DNA from: a bacterium | GTDB lineage: Bacteria > Gemmatimonadota > Gemmatimonadetes > Gemmatimonadales > Gemmatimonadaceae | DNA length: 16,294 bases | Reading direction: 5' to 3' | Assembly: GCA_021802745.1 (NCBI GenBank) | Contig: JAJZRK010000057.1 | Coordinates: forward strand, 1 to 16,294 | Part shown: positions 6,535-13,833 of the stretch, in pieces | Layout: each line of letters opens with the position of its first letter | Position numbering within the stretch: the first letter of the stretch is position 1 | The notes under the pieces: generated by a model | Told to the model about the DNA's origin: nothing | Databases searched by the model: none | The model's input: the letters and a program-made list of their open reading frames with translations, nothing else | Program-made: the position numbers and the translations under genes

Positions 6535-8252
6535 CAGAAGCGGGTCCTCACGCGAACGATGACGTTCATCGGCTCGCTCGCCGTGCTCGTCGCCTTGGCG
6601 AGGTAGAGGCCGAACGAACCGAGATCAATGCCCGCGCCGATGTCCGACCGGAAGGTCGAGAGCGGCGGCACATCGTTCTTCGCGTAGGTCGTCGGGCCCG
6701 GCGCGCCCACGGTCCAGCCGCGCCCGGCGTCGGCAAAGAGCACCCAGGCGGCCCGGCGGTTGAAGCCCGGGCGCCACCAGTCGTCGCGCACGTCGGTTCG
6801 CACCCAGCCCAGGTGGAAGTCGCGACGGAACTCGGCCTGGAGGAGCATCACCCGGTCGCAGTTCGCGGGGGCGCCGGCGTAACTTGTGCCGCCGCAGGTG
6901 AGCACGTCGGGGTGCACCCGCCACGCCCGGCGGAAATCGTAGCCACCGAGCGTAAACGGCCCGCCGAGCGATAGTCGCCGCTGCCACGGCAGCCGGTCGC
7001 CCGACAGCCAGCCGCCCGCCACGATCCGCAGGTTGAGCGCGGCATCCGGTGCGAGGCGGGTGTACCGCCGGGCGTCCACGAAGCCGCGCGTGTACGCCAC
7101 GTCGCGCACCGACGGCGGCACATCAATGATTTGCGGGTACGCCAGCGGTGAAGTCAGCGTGCCCGTGCCGCGCTCCACGTTCGCGTTCAGGTACCATCCA
7201 CCCCACGGCGAATTCTCGCGATGGCGCGTGTCCACCCGCAGGCGCGCCGTGGCGAGGTGCATGGTGCCCTCCTCCATCCACGCGAAATTCGGCCGCCAGG
7301 GCTCGGTGCGCCGCACCACGGACACCGGATCGCGCTCCGGCGCATTCTCCCACCGCTCGTCGCCGAACGAGAACGTCAGGTCGGCGTCGGCGCCGCCATG
7401 CAGCTTCACGAATCCGAGGCCGCCGTGGCGCCAATAGTAGTCGCGAAAGTCGCGGCGCAGCACGAACGCCGCCAGTCCCGCCTCGCCGTCGTCCTGCTGC
7501 CAGTCCTCCACCGCGTCCACGATGTCGAACGTCCGTCCGCCCACGCCAAGCCCCAACTTCCGGCCGAACTGCAGCTCGCTCGCGGCGTCGTGTCCCAGCG
7601 TCTCCCGGTCCCACCGCATCGGACCCGCCGTGCGCACGATGCCAAAGGCATCGAGCGTGAACCGGCCCCAGTCGGTCACCTGATGGATGCGGGGGCCAAC
7701 AAGAATCGGCAGCCCCTCGACGCGATTGTACGTGTGCGCGCTCGTGAACGTCCAGTCGCGCCACGACCGGTCATCGCTGTGCGGCGGCCGGCGTCGCGCC
7801 CGCCGCTTCCACCACGCCTCGTCGTAGGCCGGCTCCTCCTCCGGCACGAGGCGCTGGTCCGCGAGGTGATACCGCAGCAGTTCGGCCTGCTGCACCACGT
7901 CGCCGCGAATCGTGGCGTCGCTCACCCCGCTGATCGTTCCGCCCACCACGATCAGTCCGCCCAGCGACGCACCCTTCGACAGCCGGACGTCGGCGTTGAT
8001 CACCGCCAGCGTCCCGGTAATCCGGCCGGCCACGCGCACAGGTCCATTCAGCACCGCCACGTCGCCCTCGATGGTGCGGTCCGCGGACACCTCGAGCACG
8101 CCCGTCACCCGCGTCGTGTGTTCGCCGTTGTACACGGCGGCGGCGGCGGTGGCGGCGCTCCGCGCCGGCACGTCCCGCTGCTGGGCGTCCGCCCCGGCGG
8201 CGGCCGCCAGCAGCCCCGCCGAAAGCAGCACCACCTTCTGCATGCGAGTCAT
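6534..8252 (-). CDS. Outer-membrane barrel protein (Omp85-like) with bactofilin-like N-terminal domain
   Basis: A 572-residue secreted protein. Residues 1-24 are a signal peptide (KVVLLSAGLLAAAAGADAQ). Residues about 45-120 are strand repeats such as EGDVAVLNGPVRVAGRITG and GTISGVSDATIRGDVV, resembling the beta-helix of bactofilin/polymer-forming proteins. From about 168 the protein looks like a beta-barrel: TYNRVEGLPI, alternating aromatic strands, then LSLGGPFTLGGYDFR (the Omp85/surface-antigen 'LGG..LRGY' type motif), WVLFADAGRGW, and a terminal strand VIVRVRTRF ending in Phe. No POTRA domain is evident. The start at 8252 is chosen over upstream in-frame starts (as far as 8414) because GAGGA lies 6 nt before it and a signal peptide begins there. 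It is coupled by TGATG to the DUF4390-like gene. Cargo or function is unknown. Confidence 0.82.
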   Translation of the reverse strand: MTRMQKVVLLSAGLLAAAAGADAQQRDVPARSAATAAAAVYNGEHTTRVTGVLEVSADRTIEGDVAVLNGPVRVAGRITGTLAVINADVRLSKGASLGGLIVVGGTISGVSDATIRGDVVQQAELLRYHLADQRLVPEEEPAYDEAWWKRRARRRPPHSDDRSWRDWTFTSAHTYNRVEGLPILVGPRIHQVTDWGRFTLDAFGIVRTAGPMRWDRETLGHDAASELQFGRKLGLGVGGRTFDIVDAVEDWQQDDGEAGLAAFVLRRDFRDYYWRHGGLGFVKLHGGADADLTFSFGDERWENAPERDPVSVVRRTEPWRPNFAWMEEGTMHLATARLRVDTRHRENSPWGGWYLNANVERGTGTLTSPLAYPQIIDVPPSVRDVAYTRGFVDARRYTRLAPDAALNLRIVAGGWLSGDRLPWQRRLSLGGPFTLGGYDFRRAWRVHPDVLTCGGTSYAGAPANCDRVMLLQAEFRRDFHLGWVRTDVRDDWWRPGFNRRAAWVLFADAGRGWTVGAPGPTTYAKNDVPPLSTFRSDIGAGIDLGSFGLYLAKATSTASEPMNVIVRVRTRF

Positions 8253-8292
8253 CGTCTGTCCTCGAGAACGAGAGATGCCCGCCAGGGTGCAG

Positions 8293-8340
8293 GGGGCATG
8301 CCGCACGCGCCCCGTTCGCGCAATCGCCGCCGGGGCATGC
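8293..8340. repeat. Direct repeat of GGGGCATGC in the gap upstream of the barrel gene
   Basis: GGGGCATGC occurs at 8293-8301 and 8332-8340, 39 nt start to start, each containing the palindrome GCATGC. Both lie in the 158-nt gap between the response-regulator stop (8411) and the barrel start (8252). They could be operator half-sites; nothing beyond the repeat itself supports this. Confidence 0.35.
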
Positions 8341-8410
8341 GCTTGGCGCGCGCCGAGCGTGCCGTCGCGGTGCGTGAGTCGCACGAAGTGGTCATCGGCG
8401 TGTCGTTTCG

Positions 8411-9784
8411 TCACTCGCCGTTGTCTGGCTGAAGGCCAAGCCGCCGCATGCGGCGGTACAGGTTCGGGCGGTCGGTGCGAAGGCGTCGCGCGGCTTCAGC
8501 CACCACGCCATTCGCTGCGGACAGCGCCCGGGTGATCAGCAGCTTCTCGTACTCATCCAGTGCGTCGCTCAGCGTGAGCTCGGGCTGCACGAGGTCGGGA
8601 AGCGACGACGCCGACAGCGGCGCCAGCGGGAGCACGCCCAGCACCTCGGACTCGCCGATCGGCTGTCCCGCGTGCAGGATGCTCAGCCGCTCGACGATGT
8701 TGGCGAGTTCGCGCACGTTTCCCGGCCAGCGATAGCGCGCGAGCACGGCGATCGCCTCCGGAGTCCAGCTCGGCACCGCTTGCGCGGACCGCCGGCGCTG
8801 CAGCGCCGCGAAGTGCCGCACCAGCGCCGGCACGTCGTCGGGGCGCTCGCGCAGCGGCGCGATGTTCAGGGGAATCACGTTCAGCCGGAAATACAGGTCC
8901 TCGCGGAAGTGTCCCTCGCGCACGGCGCGCTCCAGGTCGCGATTGGTCGCGGCGAGGATGCGCACGTCCACCTTGATGGACCGGCCGCCGCCCACGCGCT
9001 CGATCTCGCGCGCCTCGATGGCGCGCAGCAGCTTCGACTGGGCCTCCGGCCCGAGGTCGCCGACCTCGTCGAGAAACAGCGTCCCCGTGTGCGCGAGTTC
9101 GAAGCGGCCCAGCCGTCGTTCGCTCGCGCCGGTGAACGCGCCGCGCTCGTGGCCGAACATCTCGCTCTCCACGAGGTCGCGCGGAATCGCCGCGCAGTTC
9201 ACCCGCACGAACGGCTTCTCGCGCCGCGGGCTCTCGGCGTGGATCGCCGCCGCCACGAGTTCCTTGCCCGTCCCCGATTCGCCGGTGATCAGCACGCGGG
9301 CATCCGTCGGCGCCACGCGCGCGATCATCTCGCGCACCAGGCGCAGCGCCGGGCTGTCCCCGACGAATTCGCCGGCGAGCCCGAGGTCCGCGCGCAGCGC
9401 GCTGCGTTCGCGGCGCGCCATCCGCAGTTCCAGCGCGCCGGCGAGCGCCAGCAGCACCCCCTCGGGCGTGAGCGGCTTCTCGAGAAAGTTCACGGCGCCC
9501 AGCCGCGTCGCCTTCACGGCGTCCGCGAGCCCGGCGCGCCCGCTCATCATCACCACCGGCAGCTCGGGAAACCGCTCGCGCAGCTGCTCCAGCGTCGCCA
9601 TGCCGTCGAGCGTGCCGGGCATCATCAGGTCGAGGAGCACGAGGTCGGGCTCCCACTCCAGCGCGCGCGCCAGCCCCGACTGGCCATCGGACGCGTCGCG
9701 CACCTCGAATCCTTCGGCCTCCAGCAGCGCCCCCACCATCCGCCGGATGTTGGGTTCGTCGTCAATGATCAGCACGGACGGCAT
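8411..9784 (-). CDS. Sigma54-dependent response regulator, NtrC/NtrX family
   Basis: A 457-residue transcription activator with three domains. The receiver domain (1-120) has D8, D9, phospho-acceptor D52 (LLDLMMP), S81 and K103 (LEKP). The AAA+ domain (about 138-370) has Walker A GESGTGKE (168-175), the sigma54-contacting GAFTGA loop (215-220) and Walker B GTLFLDEVGD (D239, E240). A Fis-type helix-turn-helix ends the protein (NGVVAEAARRLRTDRPNLYR). The intact GAFTGA predicts that it opens sigma54 promoters after phosphorylation. The partner is surely the histidine kinase encoded upstream in the same operon. The order with an NtrY-like kinase and the sequence style (IIDDEPNIRR) suggest NtrX-like, but the signal is unknown. 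ATG 9784 is 7 nt after the stop of the 115-residue protein. Confidence 0.95.
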   Translation of the reverse strand: MPSVLIIDDEPNIRRMVGALLEAEGFEVRDASDGQSGLARALEWEPDLVLLDLMMPGTLDGMATLEQLRERFPELPVVMMSGRAGLADAVKATRLGAVNFLEKPLTPEGVLLALAGALELRMARRERSALRADLGLAGEFVGDSPALRLVREMIARVAPTDARVLITGESGTGKELVAAAIHAESPRREKPFVRVNCAAIPRDLVESEMFGHERGAFTGASERRLGRFELAHTGTLFLDEVGDLGPEAQSKLLRAIEAREIERVGGGRSIKVDVRILAATNRDLERAVREGHFREDLYFRLNVIPLNIAPLRERPDDVPALVRHFAALQRRRSAQAVPSWTPEAIAVLARYRWPGNVRELANIVERLSILHAGQPIGESEVLGVLPLAPLSASSLPDLVQPELTLSDALDEYEKLLITRALSAANGVVAEAARRLRTDRPNLYRRMRRLGLQPDNGE

Positions 9785-9791
9785 GGCGTCC

Positions 9792-10139
9792 TCACGGCTG
9801 CGGCGGGGAAAGCGGCGGCGGGGCTTTCTCGACCAGCAGCTTGGTGACGAACCGCTGCCCTTCCGAGACGCGCTCGACCTCGAGGGCGATGGACTCCACC
9901 GCGCGCTCGATGCGGTCGAGGCGCTCCTCGACGCCGTGCAGTGCAGGTACCGCCGCCGACGCGCCGCCCTCCATCCGCCTCGCCATCGCCCGCACCAGCG
10001 GATAGAACAGCGCGCTCATCGTGCCGAAGATGATGGCGACGATGGCAATCTCCGCCGGCTGCACCATGGCCAGGTGCACGCGGGCCGCCCCGTGCGTCGC
10101 CATCGGCACGAGCTCCGCGGTCACGAGTGCCGGCATCAT
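9792..10139 (-). CDS. Small membrane-anchored coiled-coil protein, paralogue 2
   Basis: A 115-residue protein of no family I can name. A hydrophobic segment (PAEIAIVAIIFGTMSALFYP, about residues 28-47) is followed by a basic stretch RAMARRME, then a heptad-like helix RLDRIERAVESIALEVERV and QRFVTKLLVEK, ending in a Pro-rich tail. It is a clear paralogue of the upstream gene product: 25 of 32 residues are identical across the helix. ATG 10139 overlaps the upstream stop by 4 nt (ATGA) with GGAG 8 nt before it. Alignment with the paralogue instead begins at M25 (10067), so the first 24 residues may be non-native, and M13 (10103) is also possible. It sits in a two-component operon between the kinase and the regulator, so a role in signalling at the membrane is inferred from position only. 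Confidence 0.75.
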   Translation of the reverse strand: MMPALVTAELVPMATHGAARVHLAMVQPAEIAIVAIIFGTMSALFYPLVRAMARRMEGGASAAVPALHGVEERLDRIERAVESIALEVERVSEGQRFVTKLLVEKAPPPLSPPQP

Positions 10140-10414
10140 GGCGTGCGCTCCGGCGACGCCGCACCGGCGCTGCGCTCCGACAGCAGTTTCGTCGTGAACC
10201 GTTGCGCCTCCGAGATGCGCTCCACTTCAATGGCGATGGACTCCACCGCGGCCTCGATGCGCGCCAGCCGCTCTGCGCTCTGCGCATCGGGCAGGATCCC
10301 CGCCGACTGCCGTTCGCGCTCGCGGATGCGCGCCCGCACGAGCGGGACGCCGAGCACGATGGAAACCACCATCGCGAAGAACGCGATGGGAACCAGCACT
10401 TCAGGGCCGTTCAT
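10136..10414 (-). CDS. Small membrane-anchored coiled-coil protein, paralogue 1
   Basis: A 92-residue protein with one N-terminal transmembrane helix (PEVLVPIAFFAMVVSIVLGV, residues 4-23), a basic flank RARIRERER indicating the C-terminus is cytoplasmic, and a helix RLARIEAAVESIAIEVERI leading into SEAQRFTTKLLSER. I recognise no named domain. It is the tandem paralogue of the next gene. The ATG lies inside the end of the histidine-kinase gene (14-nt overlap), with GGAGG about 11 nt upstream, so translation is coupled to the kinase. Possible roles are a modulator of the kinase or a scaffold; neither is demonstrated by sequence. Confidence 0.78.
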   Translation of the reverse strand: MNGPEVLVPIAFFAMVVSIVLGVPLVRARIRERERQSAGILPDAQSAERLARIEAAVESIAIEVERISEAQRFTTKLLSERSAGAASPERTP

Positions 10415-11621
10415 GATCTGTTGCTCCTCCGTGGTCGCTCATGGCCGGAAAGACCATGCGAATTTCAGTGCCCTCGCCGGGCGTGCTCTCGGCCTCCACA
10501 TGCCCGCCGTGCGCCATCACCGTCTGCTTCACGATCGCCAGCCCCAGCCCGGTCCCCGCCGTCTTGTCGGTGACGTACGGGTCCCAGATGCGCGGCAGGC
10601 GCTCGGGGGCGATGCCGCAGCCATGGTCGCGCACGGCCACCACCACCTGGCGCCCGCGATGCGTCACGCGCACTTCCACGCGCGTCGCGGTGCCGCACGA
10701 CTCCACCGCGTTGATCAGCACGTTGGCGCACGCGCGGTGCAGGGCATCGTGCTGTCCCTGTACGAGCGCAAGGTGCGGCTCGGTTTCGATGTGCAGCACC
10801 GCACCCTCCGGCACCGTCGTGCGCGCCGCCTCACGGGCGATGTCGCCAAGGTCGAGCGCCGCCATCGGTCCCTCGGGGAGCCGCCCGAACTGGCTGAAAC
10901 TGCGCGCCATCGCCTCGAGCCGCTCGCTTTCGGTCGAGAGCACGTCGAGCGTCTCCTGCAGCTCCGGCCCGGCCTCGCGTCGCAGCCGGGCGATCGCGAA
11001 CCGGATGGGCGTCAGCGGATTCTTCAGCTCATGCGCCACCTGGCGCGCCGACTCGCGAAACGCCTCGAGGCGCTCGGCGGCAATCGCCGCCGCGCGGCCG
11101 CGGTCGAGTTCTTCCGCCATCGCCCGCATCCGGTCGCGCAGCACGCCGAACTCCGGCGCGCCCCGATGCGTGGCCTGCTCCGGCAGCGGCTCGCCGTGCG
11201 CGATCCGCTCCGTCCATCCCACCAGTTCATCGAGCGGCCGGCTCAACTGGCGGCTCAGGTGGCCGGCGCCCCGGGAGGCGAGGTACGTGAGCAGCGCCAG
11301 CAGGATCAGTCCGACCGCCATCAGGGCCGGGCCCGTCTGCCGCGTGAGGTATTCGAAGCGCCGCGCCTGCGTCACCGAACTCGCCAGTGCCTGCTGGTGC
11401 CGCTCGAGCGCGGCATTCGCCTCCGCCGAGCCGGGCGCCTGCAACGCCAGTTGCACCGCGCGCGATCCGGACGCCGCCGCGCTGTCCCATGCCGCCGCCC
11501 CGCTCATTCGCGGAAGGACGCGGCTGGTCGCACCGCCCCACGCGATGGTCAGCACGACCGACGGCACCAGCGCGAACAGCGCCAGGATGGCGAACAGACG
11601 TGCGCGAAAGCCGAGAGCCAC
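10401..11621 (-). CDS. NtrY-like membrane sensor histidine kinase
   Basis: A 406-residue sensor kinase. Two transmembrane segments (about 8-29 and 99-116) flank a short periplasmic region of about 70 residues. A HAMP-like linker follows (SRPLDELVGWTERIAHG), then the dimerisation/phospho-acceptor helix with H197 in VAHELKNPLTPI. The ATPase domain has the N-box (N300, N304), G1 DHGCGI (332-337) and G2 GTGLGLAI (357-364). The AHELKNPLTPI H-box is typical of NtrY-type kinases, but there is no PAS domain, unlike classic NtrY. The GTG at 11621 is forced: an in-frame TAA lies 12 codons upstream with no other start between. No Shine-Dalgarno is visible; the leader is C-rich (11628-11650). The kinase heads an operon with two small paralogues and the sigma54 regulator. 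Confidence 0.92.
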   Translation of the reverse strand: MALGFRARLFAILALFALVPSVVLTIAWGGATSRVLPRMSGAAAWDSAAASGSRAVQLALQAPGSAEANAALERHQQALASSVTQARRFEYLTRQTGPALMAVGLILLALLTYLASRGAGHLSRQLSRPLDELVGWTERIAHGEPLPEQATHRGAPEFGVLRDRMRAMAEELDRGRAAAIAAERLEAFRESARQVAHELKNPLTPIRFAIARLRREAGPELQETLDVLSTESERLEAMARSFSQFGRLPEGPMAALDLGDIAREAARTTVPEGAVLHIETEPHLALVQGQHDALHRACANVLINAVESCGTATRVEVRVTHRGRQVVVAVRDHGCGIAPERLPRIWDPYVTDKTAGTGLGLAIVKQTVMAHGGHVEAESTPGEGTEIRMVFPAMSDHGGATDHERP

Positions 11622-11627
11622 GTAGTT

Positions 11628-11650
11628 GGGTACGGGGAGGGGTGCGGGGG
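11628..11650 (+). repeat. GGGTAC/GGGGTGC heptamer-like repeat with G-quadruplex pattern upstream of the kinase gene
   Basis: The plus strand reads GGG-TAC-GGGG-A-GGGG-TGC-GGGGG, four G-runs with 1-3 nt loops. It shares GGGGTGCGGGG with the array at 461-485. It begins 6 nt from the kinase start codon, so the kinase mRNA leader would be C-rich. The purine strand points away from the kinase gene. Confidence 0.65.
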
Positions 11651-11764
11651 AGTTTCGTTAAGACACGGCCCCCCGAAACTTGCTACCGGCGCGGGGTTGC
11701 GGCCACCGGACCACGCTGACGGGTGCCGCTGGGCCTCCATATCGGTTACATTCCTCCTCCAGAA

Positions 11765-12041
11765 GTCCCGGACGTTGCCGATGATCCGATGATCATCAGC
11801 TTCGCCCGTGTCTTCCGGGACCACCAAGCGTCTGCGCCACCCGCGTCTTCCGGCAGCGCCGGAAGAGAGGTTGAGCGTGCTCGCGGTCCCTTCCGCAAGC
11901 GGTGCGAGCCGGCCAGCTGCCCCCAGATGGCGCTCCCGGCAAGCACCGTGGCATACCAACCACGGGCAATCGCTGCGTTGGTTCCCATGTGGGAGCCGCG
12001 CTGGCGCGTTCGCCCCCGGGCCTTCGAGCCCGGCCAACGCG
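11765..12041 (+). ncRNA. Candidate structured RNA or leader upstream of the NYN gene
   Basis: Part of the 427-nt gene-free stretch 11622-12048. Hand folding finds consecutive stems: GTCCCGGA/TCCGGGAC (11765-11772 with 11814-11821, 8 bp) enclosing GATGATC/GATCATC (11780-11797, 7 bp, loop 4); TCTTCCGGC/GCCGGAAGA (11846-11866, 9 bp, loop 3); GCTCGC/GCGAGC (11879-11909) with inner CCGC/GCGG; CCGTGG/CCACGG (11946-11965); GGTTCCC/GGGAGCC (11980-11997, one U-G pair valid only on the plus strand); and a two-part stem GCGTT/AACGC plus CCGGGC/GCCCGG (12006-12040). The last ends just before GAGAAGGA and the NYN ATG. It matches no RNA family I can name. It may be a 5' leader, a separate RNA, or chance pairing in GC-rich DNA. 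No folding energies were computed. Confidence 0.35.
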
Positions 12042-12048
12042 AGAAGGA

Positions 12049-13791
12049 ATGCACAAACCACACCTCCGGGGCGCTCCGCTCCGTGCTCCCGTCGCTCCGC
12101 TTCATCGCGGACCGCAAGCCGCGGCGCACGCCGCGGCCGGCCTCACCACCCCGCACGCCGCCCCCAACGCGGCCCTGCTCATCGACTTCGACAACGTCAC
12201 GATGGGCATCCGGTCCGATCTGCAGACCGAACTGCGCAACCTGCTCTCCTCCGACATCATCAGCGGCAAGGTCGCGGTGCAGCGCGCCTACGCCGACTGG
12301 CGGCGCTATCCGCAGTACATCGTGCCGCTGTCGGAATCCTCCATTGACCTGATCTTCGCCCCGGCGTACGGCTCGTCCAAGAAGAACGCCACCGACATTC
12401 GCCTCGCGGTGGACGCCATTGAGCTCGTCTTCACCCGTCCGGAGATCGGCACGTACATCCTGCTCTCGGGCGACTCCGACTTCTCGTCGCTCGTGCTCAA
12501 GCTCAAGGAGTACGGCAAGTACGTCATCGGCGTCGGCATTCGCGAGTCGTCGAGCGACCTGCTCGTCCAGAACTGCGACGAGTACTACAGCTACAACGCC
12601 CTCGCCGGGCTGGTGAAGGCGAGCGACGAGGCCACGGCGCAGAAGTGGGACCCGTGGGAACTCGTCACCGAGGCGATCGGGCGCATGTCGAAGAACGGCG
12701 ACGTGATGCGCTCCGACCGGCTCAAGCAGGTCATGCAGGAGATTGACCCCACGTTCGACGAGAAGAACCTCGGCATGTCGAAGTTCTCGCGCTTCTGCCA
12801 GGAAGCGTCGCACAAGGGGCTCATCCACATCACCAAGCTCGAGAACGGGCAGCTCGAGGTCGCGCTGCCGGCCGCCGTGCGCAAGGATGCGCCAAAGGCC
12901 GCCGAGGCGACGCCGGCCGCCGCCGCGCCGCGTGAGGACGACGATGCCCGTGGCCGTCGTGGTCGCCGCGGGGGTCGCGGTCGCGGCCGTGACCGCGAGC
13001 GCACCGGGGAGGTCCGTCCCGAGGCAGCAGTGGAAGCACTACCGGCTGTGCCGGCCGCGGCCCCGGTTGCAGTGCCGGCTCCCGTGGCGGCACCAGCGGC
13101 GCCGCACCATCCGCGGCACGAGCGCAAGCACGCCGCGCCGGCAATTGATGCTACCATCGGCCTGGCGGGTGTCCGGCTCACCCGCGACGAGGCCTTCTCG
13201 CTCGTCCGGCGCGCCGTCGAATCGCTCGCCAAGGGCGACGCGTCGGTGATGGCCGAGGCGGTGCGCGTGAAGGCGCGTGAACTGCTGGGCCGCGACAGCG
13301 AGTCGCTCAACGAGCGCAACTTCACTCGCATCCTGCGCGACACGCACGATGCCGGCATCGTGGACGTGCGCCGTCGCGGCGATTCGTTCGAAGTGGCGCG
13401 CGTCGAGGGCGTGGTGAGTGTCGCCGACCAGCTGAGCGCCGCCGAAGCGGTGGCCAAGGCCGAAGCACCGCCAGCGCCCACCGCCGCTCCGGCGCCGCGA
13501 GGCGTTGGTGCGGGACGCGGGCTTCCGTCGAAGGGGGCGCGTGGCGCCAAGGTTCCGCCGGCCCTGTTCCTCGTCGGCGTGGTTGACGACACCCCGCCGC
13601 CCGCGGCGGTCGAGGCGTCGGGCAAGGGCGAGGCACCCGCGCCCAAGAAGGGACGTGCGCCCCGCAAACCGGCCGCCAAGGCCGCGTCGTCGCCGAAGGC
13701 TGAGCCCGCGGTGAAGGCTGTGCCGGCCGCGAAGGCCGAGGCCGCTCCGAAGGCGAAGGCCGGGCGCAAGCCGCGGGCCAAGAAAGCCTGA
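12049..13791 (+). CDS. NYN-domain ribonuclease with LOTUS domains and basic tails (LabA/limkain-b1 type)
   Basis: A 580-residue protein predicted to act on RNA. Residues 41-185 are a NYN (PIN-like) nuclease domain with the acidic metal residues LLIDFDN (D46, D48), D116 (ATDIRLAVDA) and SGDSDF (D142, D144). A LOTUS/OST-HTH domain follows at about 198-273 (WDPWELVTEAIGRM ... FSRFCQEASHKGLI). An RGG-like basic stretch lies at 301-320, then an Ala/Pro linker. A second LOTUS-like helical domain spans about 375-450 (LTRDEAFSLVRRAVESL). The end is a Lys/Ala/Pro-rich tail (about 525-580) resembling histone H1-like tails. ATG 12049 is chosen: it has GAGAAGGA just before it, the NYN core starts 40 residues on, and the upstream open frame (to 11902) codes only for unpatterned Arg/Pro-rich sequence. 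The catalytic residues look intact. Confidence 0.88.
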   Translation: MHKPHLRGAPLRAPVAPLHRGPQAAAHAAAGLTTPHAAPNAALLIDFDNVTMGIRSDLQTELRNLLSSDIISGKVAVQRAYADWRRYPQYIVPLSESSIDLIFAPAYGSSKKNATDIRLAVDAIELVFTRPEIGTYILLSGDSDFSSLVLKLKEYGKYVIGVGIRESSSDLLVQNCDEYYSYNALAGLVKASDEATAQKWDPWELVTEAIGRMSKNGDVMRSDRLKQVMQEIDPTFDEKNLGMSKFSRFCQEASHKGLIHITKLENGQLEVALPAAVRKDAPKAAEATPAAAAPREDDDARGRRGRRGGRGRGRDRERTGEVRPEAAVEALPAVPAAAPVAVPAPVAAPAAPHHPRHERKHAAPAIDATIGLAGVRLTRDEAFSLVRRAVESLAKGDASVMAEAVRVKARELLGRDSESLNERNFTRILRDTHDAGIVDVRRRGDSFEVARVEGVVSVADQLSAAEAVAKAEAPPAPTAAPAPRGVGAGRGLPSKGARGAKVPPALFLVGVVDDTPPPAAVEASGKGEAPAPKKGRAPRKPAAKAASSPKAEPAVKAVPAAKAEAAPKAKAGRKPRAKKA

Positions 13792-13833
13792 GCCGCGTCC
13801 CGTGCCTCGTGCACGCGTGGAGCACGCGAGGAA

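Noticed and set aside
8253..8414. Upstream extension of the barrel protein to 8414
   Set aside because: It would overlap the regulator stop and bury the signal peptide 54 residues in. GAGGA and a signal peptide support 8252.
8862..11792. 976-codon open frame on the plus strand opposite the regulator and kinase
   Set aside because: It is a Ser/Arg-rich shadow of the regulator, small-protein and kinase genes, with no recognisable domain or ribosome binding site.
11938..11953. Sigma54-like promoter on the minus strand (TGCCACG-GTGC-TTGCC) about 320 nt upstream of the kinase operon
   Set aside because: The essential -24 GG is GC here, the distance to the gene is long, and the same bases form a stem of the candidate RNA. 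No better -24/-12 site was found in the other intergenic regions.
12006..12041. tRNA-like T-arm (CCTTCGAG region)
   Set aside because: No D-arm, anticodon arm or acceptor stem with matching spacing. It is a plain two-part hairpin.
11902..12048. N-terminal extension of the NYN protein to 11902
   Set aside because: The extra residues are unpatterned, the DNA forms stems, and GAGAAGGA precedes ATG 12049.
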